Positions 15,473-24,715 of a stretch of 64,000 nt of DNA are shown here, one piece after another. A model generated the notes under the pieces. It was not told the DNA's origin. It worked only from the letters and a program-made list of their open reading frames with translations, and did no database searches. The stretch's first letter is position 1. Each line of letters opens with the position of its first letter. This DNA is from Dysgonamonadaceae bacterium. Lineage in GTDB: Bacteria; Bacteroidota; Bacteroidia; Bacteroidales; Azobacteroidaceae. A program made the translations under genes and the position numbers. Location: assembly GCA_031253625.1 (NCBI GenBank), contig JAIRVZ010000132.1:1-64000 (forward strand), read 5' to 3'.

Positions 15473-17389
15473 TTATTTTCCTAAATTCTTTACAATCGAG
15501 AAAGTCGTAAAAGTTAGGGTCGGTCCACTTGTCGGAGTTGTATTTGTAGCGAATGCTAATCTGTTTGCAGCAGCTGATGTTCCGGATGACGACTTGGTGG
15601 CAGTTAAAACTGCAGTGCCGCTATACTCGGTATTTGCCACAATATTTTCCTCGATTTTCACAAACTCCGAAAGTTCCGACCACCAATTTACTGCCGGACT
15701 GGCATCAATAAGAGCAATTTCCAAATGATCCATTGCCACATTCGATTTGAATGAGTAAGTGAAAGTAATTACATCGCCCGCTTCTATTTTGTTTCCATAC
15801 CATGCGTTCAACGATTCGTAATACGACTGCCAGCCGTATGGAGCATTCGGATTAAGAGTAATAACTGTTGTTGATGGATCTGGACCAGCAACGGTTACAC
15901 CTGTCAATGCTTTAATAATTTCAGGGAAAGGAAAAGTATTCGTCTTTCTGTCGAGTAAGCCAAATGTTTCGCCACCTCCGTCGAAATTACAGTTATCCCA
16001 CCAAAAATAAGGTATGCTTTTGCTCTTGGCGTAGTCTACAGAGTATTTCGCCCATTCGGCCCTAGCTTCAGTATTGTTCTTATTCATTGCTCCAAATTCG
16101 CCGAGGATAACAGGAATCCCTTTCTTGACAAATGCGTCATAAGCACGGTCAATCGGAACTTTAACCTTGCTGACATCTGACGAATTATTCTTGTCCCACT
16201 TATTAAACGCCACATTGGTACTCAAAGCAAAATCATAAGGCTCATAAGCATGAATAGAAACAATAATTTTTTCTTTCATGACATCCTTAGGAATTTTCAA
16301 AGCGTTTATTGCAACCAATTCTTTAGAGGCAGCGTATGGATTTACCATCAACACACGTTTCCTATTATTTCCGCCACTTGCTCTTACTACATCAACAAAA
16401 GCCTGATAATGGGCATTAAGATTGTTACGTTCTTCGGGAGTTCCGCCAATCCATTCACTTGCACTATTGGGGGTTCTTGGTTCGTTTAATCCCTCAAAAA
16501 TCAATTTTTCGTCATAATCTTTGAATGTTTTGGCAATTTGTTCCCAAATCTTTTTGAATGTTTTCAGAGATTCTTCCTTTTCCTCAGGAGTAAGAGCTTG
16601 AGCAACAGGCTTAGGTGTAGTTTTATCTGTTGTTCCCGACGGAACTTTTCCAAAATGAAAAATATGTTCGTCGTGATGAGTATTCAAAATAATATACATA
16701 TCGTTAGCAACTGCATAATCGACAATTTCTTTAACTCTTGCCATCCAATCTGCACGAATGTTATAGTTTGCATCAGCGCATTTAGCCCACGAAACAGGGA
16801 TTCTGATTGCGTTAAAGCCTGCATCCTTTAGCGCATCAATATTCGCTTTTGTCGTCTGCGTCTTAACCCATGTTGTTTCTAATTGCAAAACGGTGGCACC
16901 GGCACCAAGGTTGGAGTTGGCATCTAATGTGTTCCCCAAATTCCAACCGACCTTGATATCATTCACTACTTGCGTGGCAGTTAAGCCTTCAGGTTCTTCC
17001 GGTTCCGGATCCGGTTCGGTAATAGTACCTGTAATAGTAATAATTGCAGTTCCACTCTTTGTATTGTCTACTGTAGATGTTGCCTTCACAGTAAGCGAAG
17101 GAAGACTCTCAACAGAAGATATAGTAAGTATTCCTCCGTCATTAATGAATGTTGCTTCTTTTTTATTTGTCTCAACAATCGACCATGTAACGGTTTGTGC
17201 CGGACTATTTGTTCCGCTAACCGTTGCGGTAAAGGCTTGCATTTTACCTCTTTCGACACTCGATGTTGCAGGACTTACCGTTACATCAACAACAGTAGAG
17301 ATAGTGTCGATTGGGTTTTCGCTACAGGAGGTTGCCAAAAATCCAATGGCAGCCACCATAATAAAAAATTTGAAAAAATACTTCTTCAT
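15473..17389 (-). CDS. GH5 endoglucanase (cellulase-type) lipoprotein
   Basis: A 638-aa lipoprotein (lipobox ATSC near residues 19-22). A bacterial Ig-like domain (about 33-120) leads through a Pro/Glu-rich linker (EPDPEPEEPEG) to a GH5 TIM barrel (about 138-490), beginning with GWNLGNTLDA. Acid/base Glu303 lies in GLNEP and nucleophile Glu431 in LGEFGA; the His pair typical of GH5 is in THHDEH. A C-terminal beta-sandwich (about 510-638), possibly carbohydrate-binding, follows. It would cut beta-1,4-glucan or mixed glucans at the cell surface. It has its own promoter and a hairpin after its stop, and interrupts an ABC importer operon, suggesting insertion as a self-contained unit. Confidence 0.92.
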   Translation of the reverse strand: MKKYFFKFFIMVAAIGFLATSCSENPIDTISTVVDVTVSPATSSVERGKMQAFTATVSGTNSPAQTVTWSIVETNKKEATFINDGGILTISSVESLPSLTVKATSTVDNTKSGTAIITITGTITEPDPEPEEPEGLTATQVVNDIKVGWNLGNTLDANSNLGAGATVLQLETTWVKTQTTKANIDALKDAGFNAIRIPVSWAKCADANYNIRADWMARVKEIVDYAVANDMYIILNTHHDEHIFHFGKVPSGTTDKTTPKPVAQALTPEEKEESLKTFKKIWEQIAKTFKDYDEKLIFEGLNEPRTPNSASEWIGGTPEERNNLNAHYQAFVDVVRASGGNNRKRVLMVNPYAASKELVAINALKIPKDVMKEKIIVSIHAYEPYDFALSTNVAFNKWDKNNSSDVSKVKVPIDRAYDAFVKKGIPVILGEFGAMNKNNTEARAEWAKYSVDYAKSKSIPYFWWDNCNFDGGGETFGLLDRKTNTFPFPEIIKALTGVTVAGPDPSTTVITLNPNAPYGWQSYYESLNAWYGNKIEAGDVITFTYSFKSNVAMDHLEIALIDASPAVNWWSELSEFVKIEENIVANTEYSGTAVLTATKSSSGTSAAANRLAFATNTTPTSGPTLTFTTFSIVKNLGK

Positions 17390-17436
17390 TTAAAAATCCT
17401 CCATCTTTAATTTATACTTATGTTCTTTCAATAGTG

Positions 17437-17468
17437 CAAATATATATTTTTTATTTTAGATTTACAAA
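17437..17468 (-). promoter_or_regulatory. Promoter of the GH5 gene
   Basis: On the minus strand the sequence is TTTG (17468-17465), 20 bases, TATATTTG (17444-17437), then about 48 bases to the ATG at 17389. Both boxes fit the Bacteroidota consensus, so GH5 can be transcribed independently of the ABC operon around it. Confidence 0.65.
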
Positions 17469-17493
17469 TACTTAACATTTACGCACTTAAAAG

Positions 17494-18615
17494 TCATTCT
17501 TGCATAATTTTGAAAAATGTTCCGTCTCTCTCTTGTATTCCCAATTCGGGATGAAAAATATAAATTAAATCGGCCAATACCCAATCAGGATTTATCATCC
17601 CGGTTTCGTAATAGTCATTTTTTATCGTGTTGGAAAGAATGATCTGTTTTTCTTTCCATGCTTTGAAATAGCTGTATGGCTCAAATTCCTTCTTTAAATC
17701 TTGATAGGTTATATCGTTTCCGGAACGAATGAGCCAGTAATCGGCATTTTCTGCTTTATCGTAAATGGTTTCAAAACTAAATTCCAAAGAGCCGGTTTCT
17801 GGAGTTTCTTTCCAAGTATAATCGGCTCCGGCATCTTTAAGGAAATGCGCCATATAGCTATTTCCTCCCGGAATCCACCAAACTTGGCCGTATTTCCTTT
17901 CACAAAAAACCGTCGGACGAAAATCCACAGTTTTTACTTTTTCTACTAATTGAGAATAGCGATCGGCAATGTCGTTCATAATCGTTTCTGCCTCTTCGTC
18001 TTTTTGCAGGAAGGCGGCTATAAAGCGAATCCATTCGGCACGACCTAAAGGTGTCTCCTCTTTATCTGCCATATTTTCGACAATGACGATTCCGGTTGTT
18101 TCGAGATTTCCGGACCCCAATGAGGAAACGATAATTATATCGGGAGAAATGTCCATTAAGCGTTCAATATTCAACGACTTAGAATTTCCAATATCAGCTA
18201 TTTTTCCTTCTTTCAAGCCGGCAACAAGAAATGGTAATTTTACATATTGTGTTTCAGCGATGGCTTTTATTTTGTGTTCATCTCCCAAAGATTGAATGAT
18301 AGATGCGTCTATGGAGTAGAAACAAGCAATATTTTCTACCGGAATTTTCACGACAGTACCTTCGGGAAGATTTTCCGGTTGAGGCTTTGTTTTATCAACC
18401 AAAATATATTTTTGTAAAATCTTGGTTGTATCCCATGGATTTTTCACGATTACTTCTGTGTAGTTATCGAAATAATTGATAGAAAAACCTTTAGAGTATT
18501 GAATTGATGCAGTTGAATTGACCTCTATTTGTTTGTTATCGTTTTTGTTAACACAGTTCGTTAATACAAATACGAACAAGATAGTCCAAAAATAATGTAA
18601 AATATTTCGTATCAT
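17494..18615 (-). CDS. ABC transporter substrate-binding lipoprotein (FecB/BtuF class)
   Basis: A 373-aa lipoprotein (lipobox LTNC near residues 18-21) with the helical-hinge periplasmic binding fold used for iron chelates and cobalamin. Features: YFDNYTEVIVKNPW (about 50), VPVENIACFYS-like strand (about 95-105), SLNIERLMDISPDIIIV (about 145-161), and a C-terminal lobe ending NPDWVLADLIYIFHPEL. It probably captures the substrate for the permease and ATPase encoded downstream (15392-13050), although GH5 now lies between. Its ATG follows the dgt stop by one base, so it is co-transcribed with dgt and cls. Confidence 0.88.
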   Translation of the reverse strand: MIRNILHYFWTILFVFVLTNCVNKNDNKQIEVNSTASIQYSKGFSINYFDNYTEVIVKNPWDTTKILQKYILVDKTKPQPENLPEGTVVKIPVENIACFYSIDASIIQSLGDEHKIKAIAETQYVKLPFLVAGLKEGKIADIGNSKSLNIERLMDISPDIIIVSSLGSGNLETTGIVIVENMADKEETPLGRAEWIRFIAAFLQKDEEAETIMNDIADRYSQLVEKVKTVDFRPTVFCERKYGQVWWIPGGNSYMAHFLKDAGADYTWKETPETGSLEFSFETIYDKAENADYWLIRSGNDITYQDLKKEFEPYSYFKAWKEKQIILSNTIKNDYYETGMINPDWVLADLIYIFHPELGIQERDGTFFKIMQE

Positions 18616-18616
18616 A

Positions 18617-19945
18617 TTACAATGCCGGCAAATTCATTCCGGTTATTTTTTGATATAAATCCAGCGCATAAATATCAGTCATCCCTGAAATGTAGTCAAT
18701 TACCGATTGTACTTTGGTATAAGTATCTTTAGAACCGGTTTCATATTGTTCAGGTATTCGGCCAATCAATAATTTGGAATAGGCATTTCCCGGAGTTTCG
18801 ACAGCCTCCAACAGGCAATCTAACAAGAAGTTGATGATTCTGTAACCCGCCAATTCGACATCCAATACATCTTGTGAGCGATAGATTTTTTTGAATGCCA
18901 ATTCCGAGCAGGTTTCATAAGCATTTAGCGCAGGATTTTGTATGTTTTTTATCAAAGGAGAAGAAAAATTTCCGGCCAGAATATAGGGTTCATTGGCAAG
19001 GAAAACTTCCGAACATTCGTCGATTAATTTACCGATGACTGAAGAACGCAAATAAGCGATTTGTTCGTTCTCATCGCTAACCATATCCATTATCTTTTTA
19101 GTTCTGTCTTGTTTTTCCGGTGTGAGGAAATTCATTAGCAGGTCTTTACAATCTTGAATGGATATGATTTTGAGTTTGTAAGCGTCTTCTATATCCATGA
19201 TTTGATAACAAATATCATCGGCAGCCTCGACTAAATAAACCAATGGATAACGGCAAAATTGAAGTGGTTCTTCTTGTTGCTTGATTATTCCTAATTCATC
19301 TGCAATTTTTTGATAGCCTTTTTCTTCCGAAACGAAAAAACCGAATTTTCCTTTTTTCCCGGCCAACGTTGAGGCGTATGGATATTTAACAATGGATGCC
19401 AAGGTGGAATAAGTCATTGCGAAACCTCCCAGTCTGCGCCCATTGAATTGATGGGTCAGCAACCGGAGCGAGTTGGCGTTTCCTTCAAAACTCAGAAAGT
19501 CTGAAAAGCGAGAACCTTCTGCTTTCATTTTTTCGATGAAATCGGAACCTTTCCCTGTTGAAAAATAATTCGAGATAGCTTTTTCTCCGGAATGGCCAAA
19601 GGGAGGATTGCCTAAGTCGTGCGCTAAGCAAGCAGCCGAAACGATTGAGCCAATTTGCAATAAAGCCGGATTTTCAGAGCCATATTTCACGTATAATTCA
19701 CGTCCGATTTTTTCTCCGAGCGAACGTCCTACACATGCGACTTCTAAGCTGTGCGTCAAACGATTATGCACAAAAACACTTCCGGGAAGAGGAAATACTT
19801 GCGTTTTGTTTTGTAATCTCCTGAATGGAGCCGAAAAAATCAGACGGTCGTAATCACGCTGAAAATCAGTTCGTTCGTGTTTACGTTTTTCGTGATATTG
19901 TTCCATGCCGAAACGTTTGTCCGACAAAAGTTTATTCCAATTCAT
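18617..19945 (-). CDS. dgt: dGTP triphosphohydrolase (HD domain)
   Basis: A 442-aa cytoplasmic enzyme hydrolysing dGTP to deoxyguanosine and triphosphate. The HD metal site is visible as RLTHSLEVA (about 61-69, His), then HDLGNPPFGHSGE (about 113-125) and the later Asp in LVEAADDICYQ (about 225). N-terminal FQRDYDRLIFSAPFRRL is the family signature. Length agrees with the type found in Bacteroidota. The gene lies one base after the cls stop and one base before the binding-protein gene, forming a tightly packed unit. Confidence 0.93.
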   Translation of the reverse strand: MNWNKLLSDKRFGMEQYHEKRKHERTDFQRDYDRLIFSAPFRRLQNKTQVFPLPGSVFVHNRLTHSLEVACVGRSLGEKIGRELYVKYGSENPALLQIGSIVSAACLAHDLGNPPFGHSGEKAISNYFSTGKGSDFIEKMKAEGSRFSDFLSFEGNANSLRLLTHQFNGRRLGGFAMTYSTLASIVKYPYASTLAGKKGKFGFFVSEEKGYQKIADELGIIKQQEEPLQFCRYPLVYLVEAADDICYQIMDIEDAYKLKIISIQDCKDLLMNFLTPEKQDRTKKIMDMVSDENEQIAYLRSSVIGKLIDECSEVFLANEPYILAGNFSSPLIKNIQNPALNAYETCSELAFKKIYRSQDVLDVELAGYRIINFLLDCLLEAVETPGNAYSKLLIGRIPEQYETGSKDTYTKVQSVIDYISGMTDIYALDLYQKITGMNLPAL

Positions 19946-19946
19946 T

Positions 19947-21359
19947 TTATAATAGCGGTGAAAACACCCTCGTTACCGATTCTTTGATTTTTTCGATACG
20001 AGATCGTTTCTTCCACTTTTTTAATGTTATTTGTTTACAATTTTGTTGATCTTCCAAAAATAAAAGTTTCATTTTCTCGGTAATTTCTTTATCATACAGA
20101 TATGCGTTTACTTCGAAATTGTGTTCAAAGCTGCGAAAATCCATATTGGCAGAACCGATAACAGTTAAAAAGTCATCAACAACCATCATTTTTGCATGTA
20201 AAAAAGCCGGGTTGTACAAGTATATTTTTACTCCGGCATACATGATGTCGGCAAAATAAGAACGCGCAGCAATACCTACAAAATGAACATCTGCTTTGTG
20301 AGGAACCATCAGGCGTACATCAACACCACTTAAAGCTGTCGACTGCAAAATCTGTAAAAGAGCATCGGTCGGAAGAAAATAAGGCGTTTGAATGTAGACA
20401 TATTTCTTTGCATTTGAAAGAATATGGAGCGTTGCCTGCAATAAAGTGCGCCACGGATTTATCGGGCCTCCGGTTACTATTTGAAGAATATTGTCTGTTA
20501 TCACCGGTGTTTCCGGGAAATATACTTTTTCGTTTAATAAAGGTTTTCCGGAAGATACCCAATCAATGAGAAATGCCGATTGCAGGGCAAGTACTCCCCT
20601 ACCGATGATGCGTAAGTGCATATCTTTCCAAGTATTTTTTAAATAGCGGTCGGCCACATTCATTCCGCCAATGTATCCGATTTTACCATCAATAACAACA
20701 ATTTTCCTGTGGTTACGGTAATTCACTTTACTGGTAAAAAACGGGAAACGTACTTGCAGATAAGCTGTGATTTCCACTCCGGCATTTTTCATTTCACCAT
20801 AGAAACGCCTCTTTTTTTTCCAGTTGGCCACATCATCATATATCACGCGCACTTCAACGCCTTCGGAAACTTTTCGCATCAGGATAGATTTGATTTTTCC
20901 ACCAATTTCGTCATTTTCGAAAATATAATATTGAAAGTGAATATGATGCTTCGCATTTTCCAAGTCTTCGATTAGGGTTTCAAACTTTTTTTCTCCGGAA
21001 GTGAAAAAATCTATTTTACTCCCTTGCATCAAGGAGGAATCATTATTGTTGTTGAGCAATTTTACGAGAGGTGCGTATTCCGGTCGCAATATATTTTCTT
21101 TGTTTTGAATTATCAATGGTTCGTACGACCGTTTTTTCAACAGACGATAACGTTTTCTTGAGATAACGCGGAGTTTGCGAGTATCTTGTCCGAAAAAATA
21201 GTAGACAATAATCCCGGCGATGGGGACAAACAGGAGCAATAAAACCCATGACATCGTTTTTATAGGGTTCCGGTTTCCCGAAATCACCACAAAAACGATG
21301 AACAATGCAGTTATAACGTATATAATTTCAGTGGTTAATATTACAGATGACGCATTCAC
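19947..21359 (-). CDS. cls: Cardiolipin synthase (phospholipase D family)
   Basis: A 470-aa inner-membrane enzyme that joins two phosphatidylglycerol molecules to make cardiolipin. Two N-terminal membrane helices (about 8-28 and 36-54, PLDc_N type) are followed by two HKD motifs: HRKIVVIDG (about 215) and HAKMMVVDD (about 395). The start codon is GTG at 21359. It lies 48 bases downstream of the porin gene and abuts dgt, so a porin-cls-dgt-binding protein transcript is possible. Confidence 0.93.
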   Translation of the reverse strand: MNASSVILTTEIIYVITALFIVFVVISGNRNPIKTMSWVLLLLFVPIAGIIVYYFFGQDTRKLRVISRKRYRLLKKRSYEPLIIQNKENILRPEYAPLVKLLNNNNDSSLMQGSKIDFFTSGEKKFETLIEDLENAKHHIHFQYYIFENDEIGGKIKSILMRKVSEGVEVRVIYDDVANWKKKRRFYGEMKNAGVEITAYLQVRFPFFTSKVNYRNHRKIVVIDGKIGYIGGMNVADRYLKNTWKDMHLRIIGRGVLALQSAFLIDWVSSGKPLLNEKVYFPETPVITDNILQIVTGGPINPWRTLLQATLHILSNAKKYVYIQTPYFLPTDALLQILQSTALSGVDVRLMVPHKADVHFVGIAARSYFADIMYAGVKIYLYNPAFLHAKMMVVDDFLTVIGSANMDFRSFEHNFEVNAYLYDKEITEKMKLLFLEDQQNCKQITLKKWKKRSRIEKIKESVTRVFSPLL

Positions 21360-21406
21360 AAATGTTTTCTTTTATAGAATGCCGCTAAGGTAAGAAATAA
21401 ATTTAA

Positions 21407-22681
21407 TTAAAACTTATATTGTAAACGCAAAGTGAATACATTGTCTTTGCGATCTTCTTTCCATCCGGTTACATTTTCAGAGGTTTCGTTTTTCACAATA
21501 TCGTAATAAGCTGTCAGTCTAAGTGCCGAATCAATATCCCAAAATAAACCCAAACCAATGTTTGACATCAAGATTTCACCTTTGTTGGTGATATTGTTTC
21601 CTGCAATATTGGTATTAGGATCATACCAATCATATTTTGCTACAAACGTGAGAGGCAATTTACCCAATTCTTGTGTTAAGATAACATAACCGCCAGAGAT
21701 GTTGCGCATATATGTGTCACCGGCAGGAAGAGCTGTTAATTTAAAATCATATGCACCATCTATATTTCCCGGATTTTTCCCAAAAATATATTCCCCACGA
21801 AGTTGTGTTAAACCGGCACATGTTGTAGTACTAAATTGAGCATCAACACCGAAATAATTACGTTGAGCAAATTTCCCATAACCATCTGTCACATCTAATT
21901 TCCAAATATTGTTTTCCATTACATAAACATTATCTGTGCCTTGGAACACCCCACCCAAATAAGCAGATACACCACCGCTGATTACCATGTCTTTTTTGAT
22001 TGTCTTTGTAACAGACAAATGTCCGATAAAGTCCATTCTGCTATCAATTTCCGGACGAATACCGTTTCCTGCAAACAATCCGGCCTCTAATTTCAAGATA
22101 TTCCACGGAGATGTTTTGGCAGGCTGCAATACCAACATCGCACCTAAATCGCGTTCATCGGGAAAGAGTGTTTGAATGATGCGAGCACGTTCCGGAGATT
22201 CGCGACGAGAAGAAGAATAAGCGACTTCGTGTCCGAAAGGACGATCGAAAATACCAGCTCTTAAAGCGTTTGTTCCGGTCCAAGGATCCCTTACATTCAA
22301 ATAAACGTCTTTAAAAGATACACCTCTTTCTGTAAAATCAGGCTGAAATACTCCTGAAAATAATCCGTCTTCGTAAGTAAATTTAATTCGTCCGCGACGA
22401 ACGCCAAAACGGCTAAAGCTTTCTTGTTCTGCCTGTTCGTAAGCATTTGCCCTGTTAGGTAGTTTAAAATTTATTCCATCTGCATCTACTTCCGCCCACT
22501 GATATTGTGTTTGGATATAGCCTGATACTTTGAACTTTTGCAGTTTTTTAACTGCGTTTTCGAGTGAAGTTGTTCTTTGTGCAAGTTTTTCTGTTTCTGT
22601 TAATTCTACTTCCTGTGCTTTTAATCCTGTGCTTACTAAGCAAATAAGGGATAAAGCGATAACTTGTAATTTGATTTTCAT
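21407..22681 (-). CDS. Outer-membrane porin, phosphate-selective O/P-like
   Basis: A 424-aa outer-membrane beta-barrel: signal peptide (about 1-22, ending LKAQ), a short coiled-coil (about 25-48) as in trimeric OprO/OprP porins, then alternating beta strands ending in the aromatic C terminus LQYKF expected for BAM insertion. Tell-tale segments: FKVSGYIQTQYQW (about 50), RFGVRRGRIKFTYEDGLFS (about 91-109), and FDRPFGHEVAYSSSRRE. The family takes up phosphate or polyphosphate in Pseudomonas; in Bacteroidota the substrate is usually undefined. A -7 box TACTTTTG lies 28 bases upstream. Confidence 0.86.
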   Translation of the reverse strand: MKIKLQVIALSLICLVSTGLKAQEVELTETEKLAQRTTSLENAVKKLQKFKVSGYIQTQYQWAEVDADGINFKLPNRANAYEQAEQESFSRFGVRRGRIKFTYEDGLFSGVFQPDFTERGVSFKDVYLNVRDPWTGTNALRAGIFDRPFGHEVAYSSSRRESPERARIIQTLFPDERDLGAMLVLQPAKTSPWNILKLEAGLFAGNGIRPEIDSRMDFIGHLSVTKTIKKDMVISGGVSAYLGGVFQGTDNVYVMENNIWKLDVTDGYGKFAQRNYFGVDAQFSTTTCAGLTQLRGEYIFGKNPGNIDGAYDFKLTALPAGDTYMRNISGGYVILTQELGKLPLTFVAKYDWYDPNTNIAGNNITNKGEILMSNIGLGLFWDIDSALRLTAYYDIVKNETSENVTGWKEDRKDNVFTLRLQYKF

Positions 22682-22708
22682 AAATGTTCCTTTTTAAGTT
22701 TTCACCGG

Positions 22709-22716
22709 CAAAAGTA
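22709..22716 (-). promoter_or_regulatory. -7 box for the porin gene
   Basis: On the minus strand 22716-22709 reads TACTTTTG (TAnnTTTG), giving a predicted short leader to the ATG at 22681. No clear -33 box was seen. Confidence 0.5.
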
Positions 22717-22775
22717 CAGGGGAAATATTGACTGTTTGTGAAGAATTTGTTACAAAAATGTTAAGGTTTTTCCGA

Positions 22776-23309
22776 TCAAGGTAAATTCAATTTGCAAAAA
22801 AAATCCCAAATAACGATGCCGGAAGTTACCGACACGTTTAAGGAGTGTTTTGTTCCGAATTGTGGAATTTCAATACAAGCATCGCAAAGGTCGATAGCTT
22901 CCTGCAAAACACCTTTCACTTCGTTGCCGAACACGACCGCATATTTTTCTTGTTTATTTGGAATAAAATCGTTTAATAAAATGCTGCCTTCCGCCTGTTC
23001 GATTGCCAAAAGCCGGTAACCTTCCGATTTTAATTTTCTTAATATTTCACAAGTATCTTCACAATAAGTCCATTCAACCGTATTTTCAGCGCCCAATGCC
23101 GTTTTGTGTATTTCTGCGTGAGGAGGACATGCTGTTATTCCGCAAAGGCAAATTTTTTCTATCAAAAAAGCATCGGCAGTTCTGAAAACAGAACCCACAT
23201 TATGAAGGCTTCTGACATTATCCAAGACCACTACCAAAGGCGTTTTTTCTACTTCTTTGAAATCCTCCTGTGTTAGTCTGTTCAGTTCAGTTATTTTTAG
23301 TTTTCTCAT
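22776..23309 (-). CDS. SpoU/TrmH-family RNA 2'-O-methyltransferase
   Basis: A 177-aa SPOUT methyltransferase with the three family motifs: DNVRSLHNVGSVFRTADAF (motif 1, about 29-47), VFGNEVKGV (motif 2, about 125-133) and LNVSVTSGIVIWDF (motif 3, about 158-171). It transfers a methyl group from SAM to a ribose in tRNA or rRNA, using a trefoil-knot fold. The exact target cannot be read from sequence. It starts 23 bases before the SufE stop, indicating coupled translation. Confidence 0.92.
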   Translation of the reverse strand: MRKLKITELNRLTQEDFKEVEKTPLVVVLDNVRSLHNVGSVFRTADAFLIEKICLCGITACPPHAEIHKTALGAENTVEWTYCEDTCEILRKLKSEGYRLLAIEQAEGSILLNDFIPNKQEKYAVVFGNEVKGVLQEAIDLCDACIEIPQFGTKHSLNVSVTSGIVIWDFFCKLNLP

Positions 23310-23718
23310 TGAAAGCCAGCGCGTATAATTTCATTTGTTTCAGCATGGAAAGCAGTCCGTTTGAACGAGTGGGAGAAAGATGTTCTTTCAATCCTATCGC
23401 GTCGATAAAATAAAGGTCGGCAGAAAGGATTTCTTCCGGAGTATGATTCGATAAAACTTTGATTAAAAGAGATACCAATCCTTTCACAATGACGGCATCG
23501 CTTTCGCCTTGAAAGATAACTTTTCCATCGATAAAATCGGCTTGTAGCCAAACCCTGCTTTGACAACCTTCAATCAGGTTGTTGTTTGTTTTATATTTAG
23601 GATCTAAGGGTTGAAGTTCATTGCCGAGTTCTATTAACAAGGCATATTTATCCATCCAATCGTCAAATCCGGAAAATTCCTCGATAATTTCGTCTTGTAC
23701 TTCGTTGATAGTTTTCAT
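23287..23718 (-). CDS. sufE: SufE-family sulfur acceptor
   Basis: A 143-aa cytoplasmic protein that accepts persulfide sulfur from a SufS-type cysteine desulfurase for Fe-S cluster assembly. The active Cys sits in the family motif EGCQSRVW (about 49-56). N-terminal helix INEVQDEIIEEFSGFDDW and the later GLVSLLIKVLS are typical. No sufS or sufBCD is in the window. It overlaps the M28 peptidase stop by 4 bases and the methyltransferase start by 23 bases. Confidence 0.93.
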   Translation of the reverse strand: MKTINEVQDEIIEEFSGFDDWMDKYALLIELGNELQPLDPKYKTNNNLIEGCQSRVWLQADFIDGKVIFQGESDAVIVKGLVSLLIKVLSNHTPEEILSADLYFIDAIGLKEHLSPTRSNGLLSMLKQMKLYALAFNEKTKNN

Positions 23719-24710
23719 TGTTCTTTATATATCACATACATGACAGTCTCCCCTACTGCTTGAAGTGTGTTTTTACAAACATTATCCATATTATCGTTCA
23801 ATGTATGCCAATAAGAACCAAATCCGATTTCGGAATGAGGATCATAATGGATAATATTGATACACGGGATTTGCCGGTGTTGAATAATTTGAAGGTGATC
23901 GTCTTCGATAGCGCCACCCATAGCATTGATAAAAAAACGGCCATGGCCTAAGGCAGCGGCAGATTCCCATACTTTTTTAACAATATGTGCTGCATGTTGC
24001 ATGGAATAATACTCTTTGTAAAAAACAGCATCGGGAGCACCAACCATATCCAAAAGGATGCCAAAACGGGCAGTGTAATTTTTTACATGCGGATTTTTTG
24101 CCCAATATTCGGAACCGAGACAATATCCTGATCTACCTCCGCGATCGCGGTCAAAAGCGGGCGCGCCCCAATCTTCGGCATCAAAAAAGATGATATCGAT
24201 TCCGGCTTGAGGTTGTTCGATTTGAATTTGCCGGGCAATTTCTAATAATACGGCACAAGCACTGGCTCCATCATTGGCTCCGTCGATAGGAGTTCTCCAA
24301 TTAGCGCTATTAGGATCTTGATCGGCAAAAGGCCGTGTGTCCCAATGGGCGCACAACAGTATTCTGTTTTTATTTTCAGATTGAAAAGAACCGATAATGT
24401 TTCTTGTGTGAATAATATTTCCGTTATACAACTTTAAATCCATTTCTTGTTCGATAACGTCCGCTCCGAATCTTTTCAGTTCGGCTGATAAAAAGTCGCC
24501 ACCTGCTTTGTGAGCAGCTGTACCGGGAACCCTTGGACCGAAATCTACTTGTGTTTTTGTAAAAATGAAAGCGCTGTCGGCACTGAAATTAGATGCCTTT
24601 CTGGCAATTTCCTGTGAATTAGAATCAGACTGTTTCGCTTTTGTTTGAGTCCCTCCCGAACAGGAGAAAGTCAAACAAAGCAAAAATAACAGAGGTATTT
24701 TGTACGACAT
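23715..24710 (-). CDS. M28-family Zn peptidase / glutaminyl cyclase-like lipoprotein
   Basis: A 331-aa envelope lipoprotein (lipobox TFSC, about residues 13-16). The M28 metal-binding motifs are present: CAHWDTRPF (His-x-Asp, about 105), DGANDGASACAVLLE (about 130-144), FFDAEDWG (about 162) and a late His in SYWHTLNDN (about 298). The segment GYCLGSEYWAKNPH resembles bacterial type II glutaminyl cyclases of Bacteroidota, which cyclise N-terminal Gln on exported proteins; an aminopeptidase remains possible. ATG 24710 is preferred over an upstream start that would overlap the xylanase end, because it directly precedes the signal peptide. Confidence 0.85.
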   Translation of the reverse strand: MSYKIPLLFLLCLTFSCSGGTQTKAKQSDSNSQEIARKASNFSADSAFIFTKTQVDFGPRVPGTAAHKAGGDFLSAELKRFGADVIEQEMDLKLYNGNIIHTRNIIGSFQSENKNRILLCAHWDTRPFADQDPNSANWRTPIDGANDGASACAVLLEIARQIQIEQPQAGIDIIFFDAEDWGAPAFDRDRGGRSGYCLGSEYWAKNPHVKNYTARFGILLDMVGAPDAVFYKEYYSMQHAAHIVKKVWESAAALGHGRFFINAMGGAIEDDHLQIIQHRQIPCINIIHYDPHSEIGFGSYWHTLNDNMDNVCKNTLQAVGETVMYVIYKEQ

Positions 24711-24715
24711 TTTTC

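Noticed and set aside
13050-22681. Polysaccharide utilisation locus with SusC/SusD
   Set aside because: Glycoside hydrolases are scattered and no SusC-like TonB receptor or SusD-like lipoprotein is encoded in the window.
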